NCBI RefSeq assembly: GCF_963676065.1
Contig: NZ_OY780933.1
Location: 2,830,122 to 2,894,121 of the forward strand
DNA length: 64,000 bases
Reading direction: 5' to 3'
DNA from: Maridesulfovibrio sp.
Lineage (GTDB): Bacteria > Desulfobacterota > Desulfovibrionia > Desulfovibrionales > Desulfovibrionaceae
Shown here: piece after piece, positions 47,463-56,532 of the stretch
Numbering within the stretch: position 1 is the first letter of the stretch
How the letters are laid out: the number at the start of each line of letters is the position of its first letter
Position numbers and translations under genes: made by a program
The notes under the pieces: model-generated
What the model was told of the DNA's origin: nothing
The model's database searches: none
What the model saw: only the letters and a program-made list of their open reading frames with translations

Positions 47463-47525
47463 ATGCCTCCGGCGGCCCTTCGGGAACCGAAGAACCCTTT
47501 TGGAAAAGGGGTCTTTGGACTTTTC
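47463..47525 (+). repeat. REP-like palindromic element downstream of the channel gene
   Basis: Just after the stop codon, GATGCCTCCGGCGGCCCTTCGGG leads into CCCTTTTGGAAAAGGG (perfect 7-bp stem). The 'GCCTCCGGCGGC' core followed by a second hairpin is a form I recall seeing after many genes in Desulfovibrio genomes. Only one copy is visible in this window, so the repeat status rests on that general knowledge. Confidence 0.45.
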
Positions 47526-47586
47526 TGATATTTTTATTGGGCTATGCCGTTCTATTCAATAATTTTTCCTTAAATAATATAATATT

Positions 47587-49425
47587 GTGAAAAATAAAAA
47601 TAAAGAAATTAAAGAGTTGGTTTCTCTTCTTGAGAAGCATAACGAAGCATACCGCCGCGGTATGCCTACTATCAGCGATGCCCGTTATGATGAACTTACC
47701 GAGCAGCTTCGTGACCTTGATCCTGAAAACCAGTTTCTGACTAATGTAGAGCCTGAGAATTTCAGCGAAAAGGTTGAGGTGCGTCATCCACGGCCTATGC
47801 TATCTACCGAGAAAGCATATACGGTTGAAGAGTTGACCAGATTTGTTTCCCGCGTGGAAAAAGAAGCTAAGGCTCTGGGCATTAAAGAAGTAAGCTACCG
47901 GGTTACTCCGAAGCTGGACGGTCTGGCTGCCCGTGATGACGGAAAGATCTTTGCCACCAGAGGCAACGGTGAAGTCGGTTACGAAATATCCAGTGCCTTT
48001 GCCAAGGGTGTTGTCGCTGTCGGCGGTCGCGCGCAGGGTGTGGGCGAGATTGTATGCAGTCAGGAATATTTTACCGAACACCTTTCCAACTCCTTTGAGC
48101 ATCCGCGTAACATGGTTGTGGGGATTATTACTTCGGACAAAGTAAATGAGGCTTCTAAGCAGGCTTTGCAGGACGAAGCAGTTCGTTTTGTGCCTTACAG
48201 CACCCTTCCTAACAAGGTCGTAGACGGTAAAGAACTGGTCAATCGGGTCTGGGAGATTACAGATGAGCTCTGGGCAGCTACTGATTATCCTCTGGACGGC
48301 ATGGTCGCTGAAGTTACTGACGTGGCTCTTCAGGAGCGTCTTGGCTCCACAGCCCACCATTATCGCTGGCAGATCGCCATTAAGAAAAAGGGCGAATCCT
48401 CGGTTACGGAAGTTGAAAGAATCCGTTGGCAGGTAGGACGCATGGGATCGGTCACTCCGGTTATGGAAGTCAAGCCAGTTTCTGTCTCCGGCGCGACTAT
48501 TCGCAACGTCACCGCCCATAATGCCGGAATACTGCGGGATCAGTCCATCGGCGTAGGGGCGACCATACGAATTATCCGCAGTGGTGAGGTTATTCCCAAG
48601 CTGGAGGAAGTTATCAAGCCTGCAAGCGAAGTGGAGCTGCCTGAAAATTGTCCTTCCTGCGGTGCGAAGCTTCTCTGGCAGAATGATTTTTTGAAGTGTC
48701 CTGATTTTACTTGCCCTGCCCGTGTCGAGCAGCGGCTGGAATACTGGTTCAAGACCCTCGGTAATGCTGATTGGTTCGGCAAAAAAACTATCGCTAAGCT
48801 GGTTCAGGCCGGGTATAATTCTCTGGAATCCGTTTACCGCATGGCTGAAGATGATTTCCAGAACCTTGGTTTCGGGCCTGTTCAATCCACAAATCTCGCG
48901 GAAGCCCTTTATCTCAGCAAGACCAAGGAAACTGACGACTGGCGTTTTCTGGCGGCATTCGGAATTCCCGATCTGGGCAAGGCGGACAGCCGCAAATTGC
49001 TGGGGCATTTTAAATTGGAGGACGTGGTAAACGTCAAGCAGGAACAGTTAATCGAATTGCACGGCTTCGGCGATATCACCAGCAGATCGGTGACCGAAGG
49101 AATAGCGGCGATCAGGGAAACCATCCTTCACATGCTGGAATTCGATTTCAACCTGCGCAGGACCCCGCTGATTGCCGAAACTCAGTCAGCGGATAGCCCC
49201 ATCACCGGAAAAGGTGTAGTCTTTACCGGGAAAATGGAGCAGGGCAGCCGCGAAGATATGCAGGCCATGGCAAGGCGTCTGGGTGCGAAGGTACAGACAT
49301 CTGTTACCGGTAAGACTGATTTTCTGGTTTGCGGCAGCAAGGTTGGAGCCAAGAAAATTGAATCCGCCAAGGCCAAGGGCGTTGAGATCATGAGCGAAAG
49401 TGAATTCATGGATATAGTTAATTAG
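47587..49425 (+). CDS. Divergent NAD-dependent DNA ligase (LigA-like)
   Basis: A 612-residue protein (usual LigA about 670) with the LigA domain order: an Ia-like N-terminus (NEAYRRG, Tyr22 region), a nucleotidyltransferase domain, the OB fold (GRMGSVTPVMEVKPVSVSG), a zinc site (CPSC, then KCPDFTC), HhH repeats, and a BRCT domain (VFTGKMEQGSRED onward). The adenylation motif is TPKLDG (Lys109) where E. coli has ELKLDG. Motif IV is DGMVAEV (237-243) where LigA has DGVVxKV, so the Lys is Glu. RGNG replaces RGDG. The start is GTG with no clear ribosome site. It may be a second, specialised or impaired ligase. Confidence 0.85.
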   Translation: MKNKNKEIKELVSLLEKHNEAYRRGMPTISDARYDELTEQLRDLDPENQFLTNVEPENFSEKVEVRHPRPMLSTEKAYTVEELTRFVSRVEKEAKALGIKEVSYRVTPKLDGLAARDDGKIFATRGNGEVGYEISSAFAKGVVAVGGRAQGVGEIVCSQEYFTEHLSNSFEHPRNMVVGIITSDKVNEASKQALQDEAVRFVPYSTLPNKVVDGKELVNRVWEITDELWAATDYPLDGMVAEVTDVALQERLGSTAHHYRWQIAIKKKGESSVTEVERIRWQVGRMGSVTPVMEVKPVSVSGATIRNVTAHNAGILRDQSIGVGATIRIIRSGEVIPKLEEVIKPASEVELPENCPSCGAKLLWQNDFLKCPDFTCPARVEQRLEYWFKTLGNADWFGKKTIAKLVQAGYNSLESVYRMAEDDFQNLGFGPVQSTNLAEALYLSKTKETDDWRFLAAFGIPDLGKADSRKLLGHFKLEDVVNVKQEQLIELHGFGDITSRSVTEGIAAIRETILHMLEFDFNLRRTPLIAETQSADSPITGKGVVFTGKMEQGSREDMQAMARRLGAKVQTSVTGKTDFLVCGSKVGAKKIESAKAKGVEIMSESEFMDIVN

Positions 49426-49567
49426 AGCACAATTTTTAATATTCCGGTGGCGAATCTTTACTAAAAGTTATTGAGATTCTTAAACTACCTTTGAAAAAAG
49501 GGTGTAAGCTACCGGGGCAAAATCATAAATAAAAGCGCAAAGCGCATCAAATTTAAAGGAGCACGAT

Positions 49568-50344
49568 ATGACTGATGTAGTAATTATTGGCGCGAAGGGG
49601 CGCATGGGTGACACTCTGGTTCGTTGTGTACAGCAGAGCGATGATCTCAAACTAGCAGCAGTCCTGGAGCGTTCCGGTTGTGAAGACGGTCTGGATGCAC
49701 TCGGCTGTGTGTGCGGAACAGACGTACAGGAAGTACTGACCAAAGTTCCCGGTGCGGTCGTGGTTGATTTTACCGCTCCTGAAGCTACCTTGAAATTGCT
49801 GGAAATTGCTGTTGTAACCGGAAATCCGGTGGTTATCGGCACTACCGGCATGAGTAACGAGCAGATAGCCAAGGTAGAGGAATTCGCAAAGAAAGTTCCT
49901 GTGTTCCTCGCCCCGAACATGAGCGTAGGGGTAAATGTCCTGCTTAAGATTCTGCCCGAACTGGTCCGTATGCTCGGCCCTGCCTACGATATGGAAATGA
50001 CTGAAATTCATCACAACAAAAAGGTGGATTCCCCCAGTGGAACCGCGCTCAAGCTGGCTCAGTGCATGGCGGAAGCGCGCGGCCTTGTATACGATGAAGT
50101 AAAAAAACATTCCCGTGACGGTATCATCGGAGCCAGAACAAAAGATGAAATCGGCGTAATGGCTGTTCGCGGCGGTGACGTAGTTGGTGATCATACCGCA
50201 TATTTTCTCGGACCCGGTGAACGTATTGAAGTAACCCACCGAGCCCATTCCCGCGAAACCTTCGCACAGGGTGCTTTACGTGCGGCTCGTTGGCTTAAAG
50301 ATCAGAAGCCCGGAAAACTTTATTCCATGGCTGACGTATTCTAG
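49568..50344 (+). CDS. dapB: 4-hydroxy-tetrahydrodipicolinate reductase
   Basis: A lysine/diaminopimelate pathway enzyme that reduces HTPA with NAD(P)H. The 258-residue protein has a Rossmann start ([12 protein letters not shown], about 6-17), the GTTG motif (about 93-96), the catalytic motif [15 protein letters not shown] (about 146-160) and the C-terminal [27 protein letters not shown] lies about 7 bases before ATG 49568. It is monocistronic with a terminator behind it. Confidence 0.97.
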   Translation: MTDVVIIGAKGRMGDTLVRCVQQSDDLKLAAVLERSGCEDGLDALGCVCGTDVQEVLTKVPGAVVVDFTAPEATLKLLEIAVVTGNPVVIGTTGMSNEQIAKVEEFAKKVPVFLAPNMSVGVNVLLKILPELVRMLGPAYDMEMTEIHHNKKVDSPSGTALKLAQCMAEARGLVYDEVKKHSRDGIIGARTKDEIGVMAVRGGDVVGDHTAYFLGPGERIEVTHRAHSRETFAQGALRAARWLKDQKPGKLYSMADVF

Positions 50345-50369
50345 TTTTGTATGAATAATGATTTTTACA

Positions 50370-50399
50370 GGCTGCATCTGAATGGTGCGGCCTTTTTTT
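50370..50399 (+). terminator. Intrinsic terminator after dapB
   Basis: A 9-bp stem with wobbles (GGCTGCATC at 50370-50378, GGTGCGGCC at 50384-50392), loop TGAAT, followed by seven T. Confidence 0.92.
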
Positions 50400-50492
50400 G
50401 TTAACTACGATTTAAATATGGTGTTTTTACCGCCGATCCTGCTTAATATAGTTTCAGCCAGAATTGAACAGTAATCTTTTTTCAGGATAGCC

Positions 50493-51596
50493 ATGTCATT
50501 TTATTTAAAAGCTACATTTATTTATATAGCTTTCTATCTGTATGTCCGACTCTGGATATGCCGGATGCTGGTGGATAATCCCAGGATCAAACGTGGAGTG
50601 CTCATTGCCACTGATCTGATGACCATCATTCTGCCGATCACTATCTTTTTACCTGAGAACCTGCCGTATCTGTTGAAGATCCTTATGCAGGGAGCTGGGT
50701 ATAGCTGGGCGGCTATCATTGCTTGTATGGTCCCGGTGGGGCTGTGCTTTGAGCCTATTCGCTGGGGCGTTAAGCTGCTCGGAAACGAGATCAAGATTTC
50801 GGGATTGAAAATTTTTGCAGCACTCTGCCTGATTTCCATAGTCATGACTGTGGGTGGGTACATTAACGCCACTTCTCCCGTCGTAAAGGAAGTTAATTAC
50901 GATTTTTCAAAGGGAAGCACGGAGGCCAAAGAGTACCGCATCGCGGTTTTTTCCGACCTGCATGCCGGTAAATTGATGACTCAGGAACGAGTCGGTGCGG
51001 TTGTGAATCTTGTTAATTCCCTTAATCCGGACATAGTGCTCATGGTCGGCGATATCCTTGATGACCATGACTGTGAAGTAAGCGGGGCGGTTAATGAACT
51101 GGAGCGTATTAAAGCTCCGTTGGGTAAATTCGCCGTGCTTGGAAACCATGAATATTATCTCGACCACGACTGGGCGCGGAGGTTGCTGGAAGATCAGGGA
51201 ATAAAGGTTCTTGTGGATAGCAGCAGCGTGATTGATAACCGGTTCCTGCTGGTGGGACGCAACGATTATGTGGCTCTGCGTGGTGGTGGGAAACGTTTCG
51301 CGTTGCAGAATGTAATTCCAAGAGGAAACAAGCTTCCGGTTATCCTTATGGATCACACTCCCCATCATCTTGAAGAAGCTGAACAGAATAACGTGGCCTT
51401 ACAGGTTTCCGGCCACACTCATAACGGACAGCTTTTTCCCTTTAATCTGGTAGTAAAACGAATTTATGAAGAGGAGTACGGAGCCTATCAAAAGGGGAAT
51501 ACTCAGTATTACGTCAGCTGCGGCGTAGGATTCTGGGGTCCGCCGCTACGCACCAACAGCAGACCGGAAGTGGTGCTGATGAAGGTTCGGATTTAG
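50493..51596 (+). CDS. Membrane-anchored metallophosphoesterase (YaeI-like)
   Basis: A 367-residue protein with four N-terminal membrane segments (within about 1-125) and a calcineurin-like phosphoesterase domain. The metal-site motifs are FSDLHAG (about 154-160), VGDILDDHD (about 186-194), LGNHEYY (about 215-221) and SGHTHNGQ (about 303-310). The YaeI/YkuE group acts on lipid-linked or membrane phosphates. Its substrate cannot be read from sequence. It stands alone; AGG-type bases lie 9 before ATG 50493. Confidence 0.92.
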   Translation: MSFYLKATFIYIAFYLYVRLWICRMLVDNPRIKRGVLIATDLMTIILPITIFLPENLPYLLKILMQGAGYSWAAIIACMVPVGLCFEPIRWGVKLLGNEIKISGLKIFAALCLISIVMTVGGYINATSPVVKEVNYDFSKGSTEAKEYRIAVFSDLHAGKLMTQERVGAVVNLVNSLNPDIVLMVGDILDDHDCEVSGAVNELERIKAPLGKFAVLGNHEYYLDHDWARRLLEDQGIKVLVDSSSVIDNRFLLVGRNDYVALRGGGKRFALQNVIPRGNKLPVILMDHTPHHLEEAEQNNVALQVSGHTHNGQLFPFNLVVKRIYEEEYGAYQKGNTQYYVSCGVGFWGPPLRTNSRPEVVLMKVRI

Positions 51597-51642
51597 ATGG
51601 AATGAGGCCGGGGAGATTGTTAAACCATCCCCGGATGGTTAA

Positions 51643-52347
51643 TTATCTTGGGAATGAACCGTTGTTGATATCAATGCATGAACCGTTAATGTATTCAGGG
51701 CAGTCTGTTGCCAGCCAGTGCATGGCGGAAGCTACTTCTTCCGGTTTACCGAAACGTCCGGTATAGACCGCAGCTTTGATTGCATCACGGCGGGCTTGGG
51801 GAATTGTGTTCAACATATTGGTTTCAATCGGGCCGGGAGCAACCGCATTGATCACGATTCCGTGCGGGCCGAGGATTTTGGCAAAGCTTTTGGTCATGTT
51901 GATGACTCCGGCTTTAGTTATTCCATACCAGACATCTGGGTGTCCTATTTGTCCGGCGATAGACGCGTTATTTACAATCCGGCCCTGTTTTTTATCTTTC
52001 ATTGATTGGGATACAGCGGTAATCAGGGCCACCGGAGCCTCGATATTGATCTTGAGGATTTGATCTACGCTTTCAGCTGTGTATTCGTCATACGGGGTAG
52101 CGTACATCACTCCGGCATTGTTTATCAGTACGTCTATTGCAGGCAGTCCGGCAATGAATTCCGGAATCCCTGCCACATTGGTAAAGTCGAATTTCTCTGT
52201 TCTTACCTGCGGGTGCTGGTTGTATTTGAAGTTTGAGAAGTCACGGGCCGCGACGATTACGTTGGCTCCGTCCGCGATGAACATCTCAGTCAGCTCAAGG
52301 CCGATCCCCTTGTTCCCGCCGGTAATTAAGACATTTTTATTTTCCAT
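51643..52347 (-). CDS. Short-chain dehydrogenase/reductase
   Basis: A 234-residue Rossmann oxidoreductase. It has the cofactor motif TGGNKGIG (about 9-16), NNAG (about 76-79), NNASIAGQ with the catalytic Ser (about 126-133), and YGITK with catalytic Tyr and Lys (about 141-145). A PGPIETNM segment follows. The C-terminal NGSCIDINNGSFPR is typical of FabG-like SDRs. The substrate is not identifiable. It is convergent with the metallophosphoesterase and divergent from the sensor kinase. Confidence 0.93.
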   Translation of the reverse strand: MENKNVLITGGNKGIGLELTEMFIADGANVIVAARDFSNFKYNQHPQVRTEKFDFTNVAGIPEFIAGLPAIDVLINNAGVMYATPYDEYTAESVDQILKINIEAPVALITAVSQSMKDKKQGRIVNNASIAGQIGHPDVWYGITKAGVINMTKSFAKILGPHGIVINAVAPGPIETNMLNTIPQARRDAIKAAVYTGRFGKPEEVASAMHWLATDCPEYINGSCIDINNGSFPR

Positions 52348-52534
52348 TTTGAGTTTCCTTTTGATTTTTTTGCTTAATATTTAAAGTCTTGGGTGAGTTA
52401 TTCAGTCGAGCATAAAGGAAATTAAAAATCAAGTAATCATCAATTTATCTGATCAACAAAGCGGCTCGCTGTTGTATACAGCAGGAAATTAATTCAGGTT
52501 TAGCGTCTTATATGATGCGGAACGGGATAAATGC

Positions 52535-54604
52535 ATGAAAAATGAAAAATTAAAAATAATCGGCTATCATATACTCAAAAATCTAGATTCAGTTGCCCAG
52601 CTAAATGCGGATTTGTTTATTAAGCATCAGCCGCGTTGGTTTGCAGGTATGGAACCTGAAGAAAGTTTTAGAATTGCTGCGTGCGGCCTCAAAATGAATC
52701 TTGAATGTTTTATCCGCGGGGATTTATTTCCGCTGGAAAATTATTTTAAAGGTTGCGCGGGGATAAAACTCGACAGGGGTGTAGGAATACGGGATGTTGT
52801 CGAAGGGACTTTACTCCGCAAAAAGGTTTTTATTTCCGCGGGATTTGAGTTTTTTAGTGATAAGGATGATTTTATCGCTTTTCTGGAGGAGCTTGAGGAT
52901 TATTATGTTGAAGTCCTAACGCTGACTACAGAACGTTATTCCAGCATGCTTCTTTCCCGTTTGAATGCCGAGCATATTCGCAATAAGTTATTGCTTGAGG
53001 CCTCGCGCACAGTGACCAGCGCCCTTGACCCGGATGAAGTCCTGAGTCGATTGGCCGAAGTGCTGGCCGGAACCGTGGGTGAAGGATGCTGTACCATATT
53101 TCTGGTCAATCCTGAGACCGGAGGTCTCGCACCATGCGCGGGATTCGGCTATGGAACAAAGGAGTGCCAGAGTGCATTGCAGGGGCTGCGGCTCTGTCCG
53201 TCCGGTAATACTCTTAGCGGTGTTGACGGCAAAAGTTACGGATTCTGTTCTTCCAATAAGGCGGGCTCGTCTTTCGCGGATATTTTACCCGAGGCGGTCC
53301 GTTCCGGCAGCGCATCACTTTTTCATATTACCAGCAGTGACCGGATGGTCGGTGTGGCCCTTGTTTCCTCCGAGCAGCCGGGATTCACTTTCGACAATGC
53401 CACCACCGAACTCATCGGTGGGATTTTGAATACTGTGGCGGTTGCCATTGAAAGCGCTGCCGCGGCGCGCCAGACAAAGCGACAGCTTATGGAAAGTGAA
53501 AGTCTGCGCCGGGTGGCGAACGTACTCCTTGAGAGTCCCGAAGGCAGAAACGGGAGTATCCTTGGCCTCATTGCCGATGAAGCCCGGACTATTGTTAACG
53601 GCATGGGTAGTGCCTTGTTGTTGCTGGAAGGTCAGTCCCTTAGATGTGTCTGCGGTTCAGGGACACCAAGATGTCCTGTAGAATATTACGATGTGGAATC
53701 CACTTACTACGGAAATGTTTTTAAGAAAGGTAAAACCATCATCGTCCGCGATGCCCAGAGTGAAATTCCTGAAGTTGAATTTATTGATAAAGTGCGGACG
53801 CTTATAATCGTACCCTTGTTGGAAGGGGATCGAAAGCTCGGTTTGCTTATGGTTTCCAATAAAAGCGGGGGCTTTGACCATGCGGATAAGCGGATCATGG
53901 AAATGTTCGCCGCACAGGCGGTTCTGGCCCTGCGGAACAGCCGGTTGTTTGAGCAGAGTGAAAAGCTGGTTGTACAGGGCGAACGCCAGAGGCTGGCCCG
54001 AGAGCTGCACGATTCAGTAACTCAGGCCCTGTACGCGATTACTTTCTGTTCCGGTGCCGCAGTACGCTCTCTTGAGTCCGGAAAAAGGGATGCCGCGGTC
54101 GATCAGCTTAAGGCTTTGCAGGGTATGGCTCAGCAGGGCATGCGCGATATGCGTTCCCTCATTTTTGATCTGCATCCACCAGAACTGGAAAGCGAAGGTC
54201 TTGTCGGTGCTATTCAGGCCCGGTTGAACTCCGTTGAAATACGTTCCGGTCTGGACGCGGAGTTCTTGATTGATGGAGATGAAAGACGGTTGCCGTTGCG
54301 GGTAGAGGAAGAGATCTTTCGTATAGTCATTGAATCCCTGAACAATTCCGCCAAGCATTCTAAGGCCGGGTCTGTTACAGTGCACGTAGATTTTACCGAT
54401 AGTGAAACCGTGGTAAAGATCATCGATGACGGTCAGGGATTTGATATTGCAACCCTGCCTACCGGCGGTATGGGCTTGCGCGGTATTCGCGAACGCGCAG
54501 ATAAAATCAATGCCGAACTTGAGATCAACAGTGCCCCGGATAAGGGCACTGTACTTACTGTTAAAGTATCTGTTGATGAAGAAACCGGAGATAGAGATGA
54601 GTAA
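52535..54604 (+). CDS. Soluble NarL-type sensor histidine kinase with two GAF domains
   Basis: A 689-residue cytoplasmic kinase with no membrane segment. The first 145 or so residues form a helical domain resembling the RsbR/RsbRD N-terminal (globin-type) sensor. Two GAF-like domains follow (about 150-310, with several Cys such as GEGCCTI, and about 340-475). Then come HisKA_3 with phospho-His492 in RQRLARELHDSVTQAL and an HATPase_c domain (NNSAKHS, DDGQGFD, GMGLRGIRER). Cysteine-rich GAF domains could sense redox or bind a cofactor. It overlaps the response-regulator gene by 8 bases. Confidence 0.93.
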   Translation: MKNEKLKIIGYHILKNLDSVAQLNADLFIKHQPRWFAGMEPEESFRIAACGLKMNLECFIRGDLFPLENYFKGCAGIKLDRGVGIRDVVEGTLLRKKVFISAGFEFFSDKDDFIAFLEELEDYYVEVLTLTTERYSSMLLSRLNAEHIRNKLLLEASRTVTSALDPDEVLSRLAEVLAGTVGEGCCTIFLVNPETGGLAPCAGFGYGTKECQSALQGLRLCPSGNTLSGVDGKSYGFCSSNKAGSSFADILPEAVRSGSASLFHITSSDRMVGVALVSSEQPGFTFDNATTELIGGILNTVAVAIESAAAARQTKRQLMESESLRRVANVLLESPEGRNGSILGLIADEARTIVNGMGSALLLLEGQSLRCVCGSGTPRCPVEYYDVESTYYGNVFKKGKTIIVRDAQSEIPEVEFIDKVRTLIIVPLLEGDRKLGLLMVSNKSGGFDHADKRIMEMFAAQAVLALRNSRLFEQSEKLVVQGERQRLARELHDSVTQALYAITFCSGAAVRSLESGKRDAAVDQLKALQGMAQQGMRDMRSLIFDLHPPELESEGLVGAIQARLNSVEIRSGLDAEFLIDGDERRLPLRVEEEIFRIVIESLNNSAKHSKAGSVTVHVDFTDSETVVKIIDDGQGFDIATLPTGGMGLRGIRERADKINAELEINSAPDKGTVLTVKVSVDEETGDRDE

Positions 54605-55250
54605 TTTGATTAAAGTGCTGCTGGTGGATGATCATGATATCGTGCGTATCGGTGTCCGTAGCTTTCTGGGCAGTTTTGATGATATCGAGGTAGTCGGGGA
54701 GGCCGCTAACGGTCAGGAAGCGGTAGAGCTGACAGCCGATCTTTCCCCGGACATAATCCTTATGGATATGCTCATGCCGGTTATGGACGGTATTCAGGCC
54801 ATCCGCGAGATCAGGGACCGCAAGCTTCCCGGTCGGATTATCGCCCTTACTAGTTTCGCAACAGACGATAAACTTTTTCCGGCAATCAAGGCCGGAGCAA
54901 TGGGATACCTGCTAAAGGATTCAACTCCCGATGAACTTCTGGAGGCCATACGCCGTGTGCACCGTGGCGAACCTTCCCTTGCACCGGATATTGCCCGCAA
55001 GGTGCTCTCCGAGCTTTCTCAGACCGGAGACGAATCCGCGACCCCGACGCCTGATCCGCTCACCCCGCGGGAGCTGGATACTCTTAAGCTCGTGGCCAAG
55101 GGTAAAAGTAATAAGGTTATTGCCGGGGAGATGTTTGTCAGTGAGGCCACCGTACGTACCCATATGACCAGCATTCTTTCCAAACTGCATCTGGCCAATC
55201 GTGTGGAGGCTACCCTTTACGCCCTGCGCGAAGGAATTGCTTCTCTTTAA
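54597..55250 (+). CDS. NarL/LuxR-family response regulator
   Basis: A 217-residue regulator with a receiver domain (Asp11-12 VDDHD; phospho-Asp57 in LMDMLMPVMDG; Lys107 region LLKDST) and a C-terminal LuxR-type HTH (LTPRELDTLKLVAKGKSNKVIA onward, starting at about 152; key part GKSNKVIAGEMFVSEATVRT). The start is ATG 54597, overlapping the kinase stop, with GGAG 6 bases upstream. It forms a pair with the kinase. Confidence 0.95.
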   Translation: MSNLIKVLLVDDHDIVRIGVRSFLGSFDDIEVVGEAANGQEAVELTADLSPDIILMDMLMPVMDGIQAIREIRDRKLPGRIIALTSFATDDKLFPAIKAGAMGYLLKDSTPDELLEAIRRVHRGEPSLAPDIARKVLSELSQTGDESATPTPDPLTPRELDTLKLVAKGKSNKVIAGEMFVSEATVRTHMTSILSKLHLANRVEATLYALREGIASL

Positions 55251-55320
55251 TTTTTTGCGTTGCTGGTCACGAGCAGGATTGCGTTTTACGGCGACAGTTC
55301 TGAATTTCTACATGGTTAAA

Positions 55321-55351
55321 GCAGGGGTCGTCTTGGCCCCTGCTTTTTTTT
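55321..55351 (+). terminator. Intrinsic terminator after the two-component pair
   Basis: GCAGGGG (55321-55327) pairs with CCCCTGC (55337-55343), with extra wobble pairing, followed by eight T. Confidence 0.95.
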
Positions 55352-55571
55352 ATTACGACAAATGTTGTGGATGCTGTGTGCTGTCTTTCATCATTCCTGC
55401 TGATATCTTTTTCTGTGCAGTTGTATATATTTCACGGGTACTTGGCTACGAATAGCTATTGACAGACTTGAATAAAAAAGAAGTATAAATAAAGAGAATA
55501 GTGTTTGATGATAAAAATAATCAAAGCTTGCGCTAAAGGCGAAGCTCAAATTTCAACTGACGGTTCGTATC
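55352..55571 (+). promoter_or_regulatory. Intergenic region with candidate promoter for the redox genes
   Basis: Part of a 321-base gap. After the terminator there is TTGACA (55459-55464) and TATAAA (55484-55489), 19 bases apart, which is wider than ideal. A small hairpin, AGCTTGCGC with GCGAAGCT, lies at about 55525-55546. No clear ribosome site precedes ATG 55572. Nothing else is recognisable. Confidence 0.35.
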
Positions 55572-55883
55572 ATGTTCAGCAAGGATAATTTAATTCTGAC
55601 CACACGTATCAAGGCTAAATCCGGTCACGAGGATGAAATGCGCTCTGTACTGGAAGAAGGTATACGTAGGTGTGCCGGGCAGGAAGGTTTGATAATATAC
55701 AACCTGCAGCAGGATAAGGATGATCCGACTTTGTTTTTATTTTATGGTCATTTCACGTCCGAGGCATCTTACCGGATGCATATGGATAGTGAACCTGTGC
55801 GCAGGATATATGATGAGGTAGTCCTCCTTGCTGAAGGAACTCCTCAAACCCGGCTCTGGATTATGCTCGAAAAAGTTGAGTAA
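55572..55883 (+). CDS. ABM-domain (antibiotic biosynthesis monooxygenase-type) protein
   Basis: A 103-residue ferredoxin-fold ABM protein: LTTRIKAKSGHEDEMRSVL (about 9-27), EGLIIYNLQQDKDDPTLFLFYGHF (within about 38-61), then YRMHMDSEPVRRIYDEV. Such small dimeric domains act as oxygenases, isomerases or quinol-binding helpers. No cofactor motif is visible. The gene is 33 bases ahead of the flavoredoxin-like gene. Its ATG lacks a strong ribosome site. Confidence 0.88.
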   Translation: MFSKDNLILTTRIKAKSGHEDEMRSVLEEGIRRCAGQEGLIIYNLQQDKDDPTLFLFYGHFTSEASYRMHMDSEPVRRIYDEVVLLAEGTPQTRLWIMLEKVE

Positions 55884-55916
55884 CGATTTTTTTAAACTCT
55901 TTATAAGGAGAAAATA

Positions 55917-56489
55917 ATGAAAAAGGAAATTAAACCTAACACACTTGCTATGCCGACCCCGGTCTGGTGCGTCGGCACTTACGATAAAGATGATAAGCCG
56001 AATGTCATGACTATCGCATGGGGCGGCATTTGTTGTTCCACACCGCCTATGCTCACTGTTTCTCTGCGTAAGGCTACTTACACTTACGGAGCAATTATGG
56101 AGCGCGGTGTATATACTGTATCCATCCCTTCCGCTAAGTATGTTGTCGAGGCTGATTATTTCGGCATTGCCAGCGGCAAGGACACTGATAAATTTTCCGC
56201 TACCGGGCTGACTCCGGTTCGGTCCACCGTTGTGGATGCGCCTTATGTAGACGAATTCCCGCTTATCTTTGAATGTAAAGTAGTTGAAACAGTCGAGCTT
56301 GGACTGCATACACAGTTTGTTGGTGAAATTTTAGGTATAAAAGCCGATGAAAATGTCCTGAATGAAAAAGGGAGACCCATGATGGACGCGGTTGATTGTT
56401 TTACCTTCAGCCCGACAACTCGCGAATATTTAGGGCTGGGCGATGTGGTCGGCAAAAGTTTTAGCATTGGTAAGAAATTTTTGAAGTAA
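55917..56489 (+). CDS. Flavoredoxin-type flavin reductase
   Basis: A 190-residue FMN-binding split-barrel flavoprotein. The N-terminal PTPVWCVGTYDKDDKPNVMT, AWGGICCSTPPML and YGAIMERGVYTVSIPS blocks, and the C-terminal GLGDVVGKSFSIGKK, match Desulfovibrio flavoredoxin and related flavin-reductase-like proteins. Flavoredoxin is linked to electron transfer in thiosulfate or sulfite metabolism in Desulfovibrio. ATAAGGAG lies 7 bases before ATG 55917. It sits between the ABM gene and the ferredoxin-nitroreductase gene. Confidence 0.88.
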   Translation: MKKEIKPNTLAMPTPVWCVGTYDKDDKPNVMTIAWGGICCSTPPMLTVSLRKATYTYGAIMERGVYTVSIPSAKYVVEADYFGIASGKDTDKFSATGLTPVRSTVVDAPYVDEFPLIFECKVVETVELGLHTQFVGEILGIKADENVLNEKGRPMMDAVDCFTFSPTTREYLGLGDVVGKSFSIGKKFLK

Positions 56490-56532
56490 AGATTAACGGC
56501 CACGTCGTTATATTTAAATCTATGGGTGAAAT

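Noticed and set aside
47800-49008. Long open frame antisense to the ligase gene
   Set aside because: It is the antisense frame of a gene with strong family motifs and contains no domain features of its own.
51606-51640. Terminator between the metallophosphoesterase and SDR genes
   Set aside because: A short CCGGGGA/TCCCCGG stem exists but has a long loop and no T-run on either strand.
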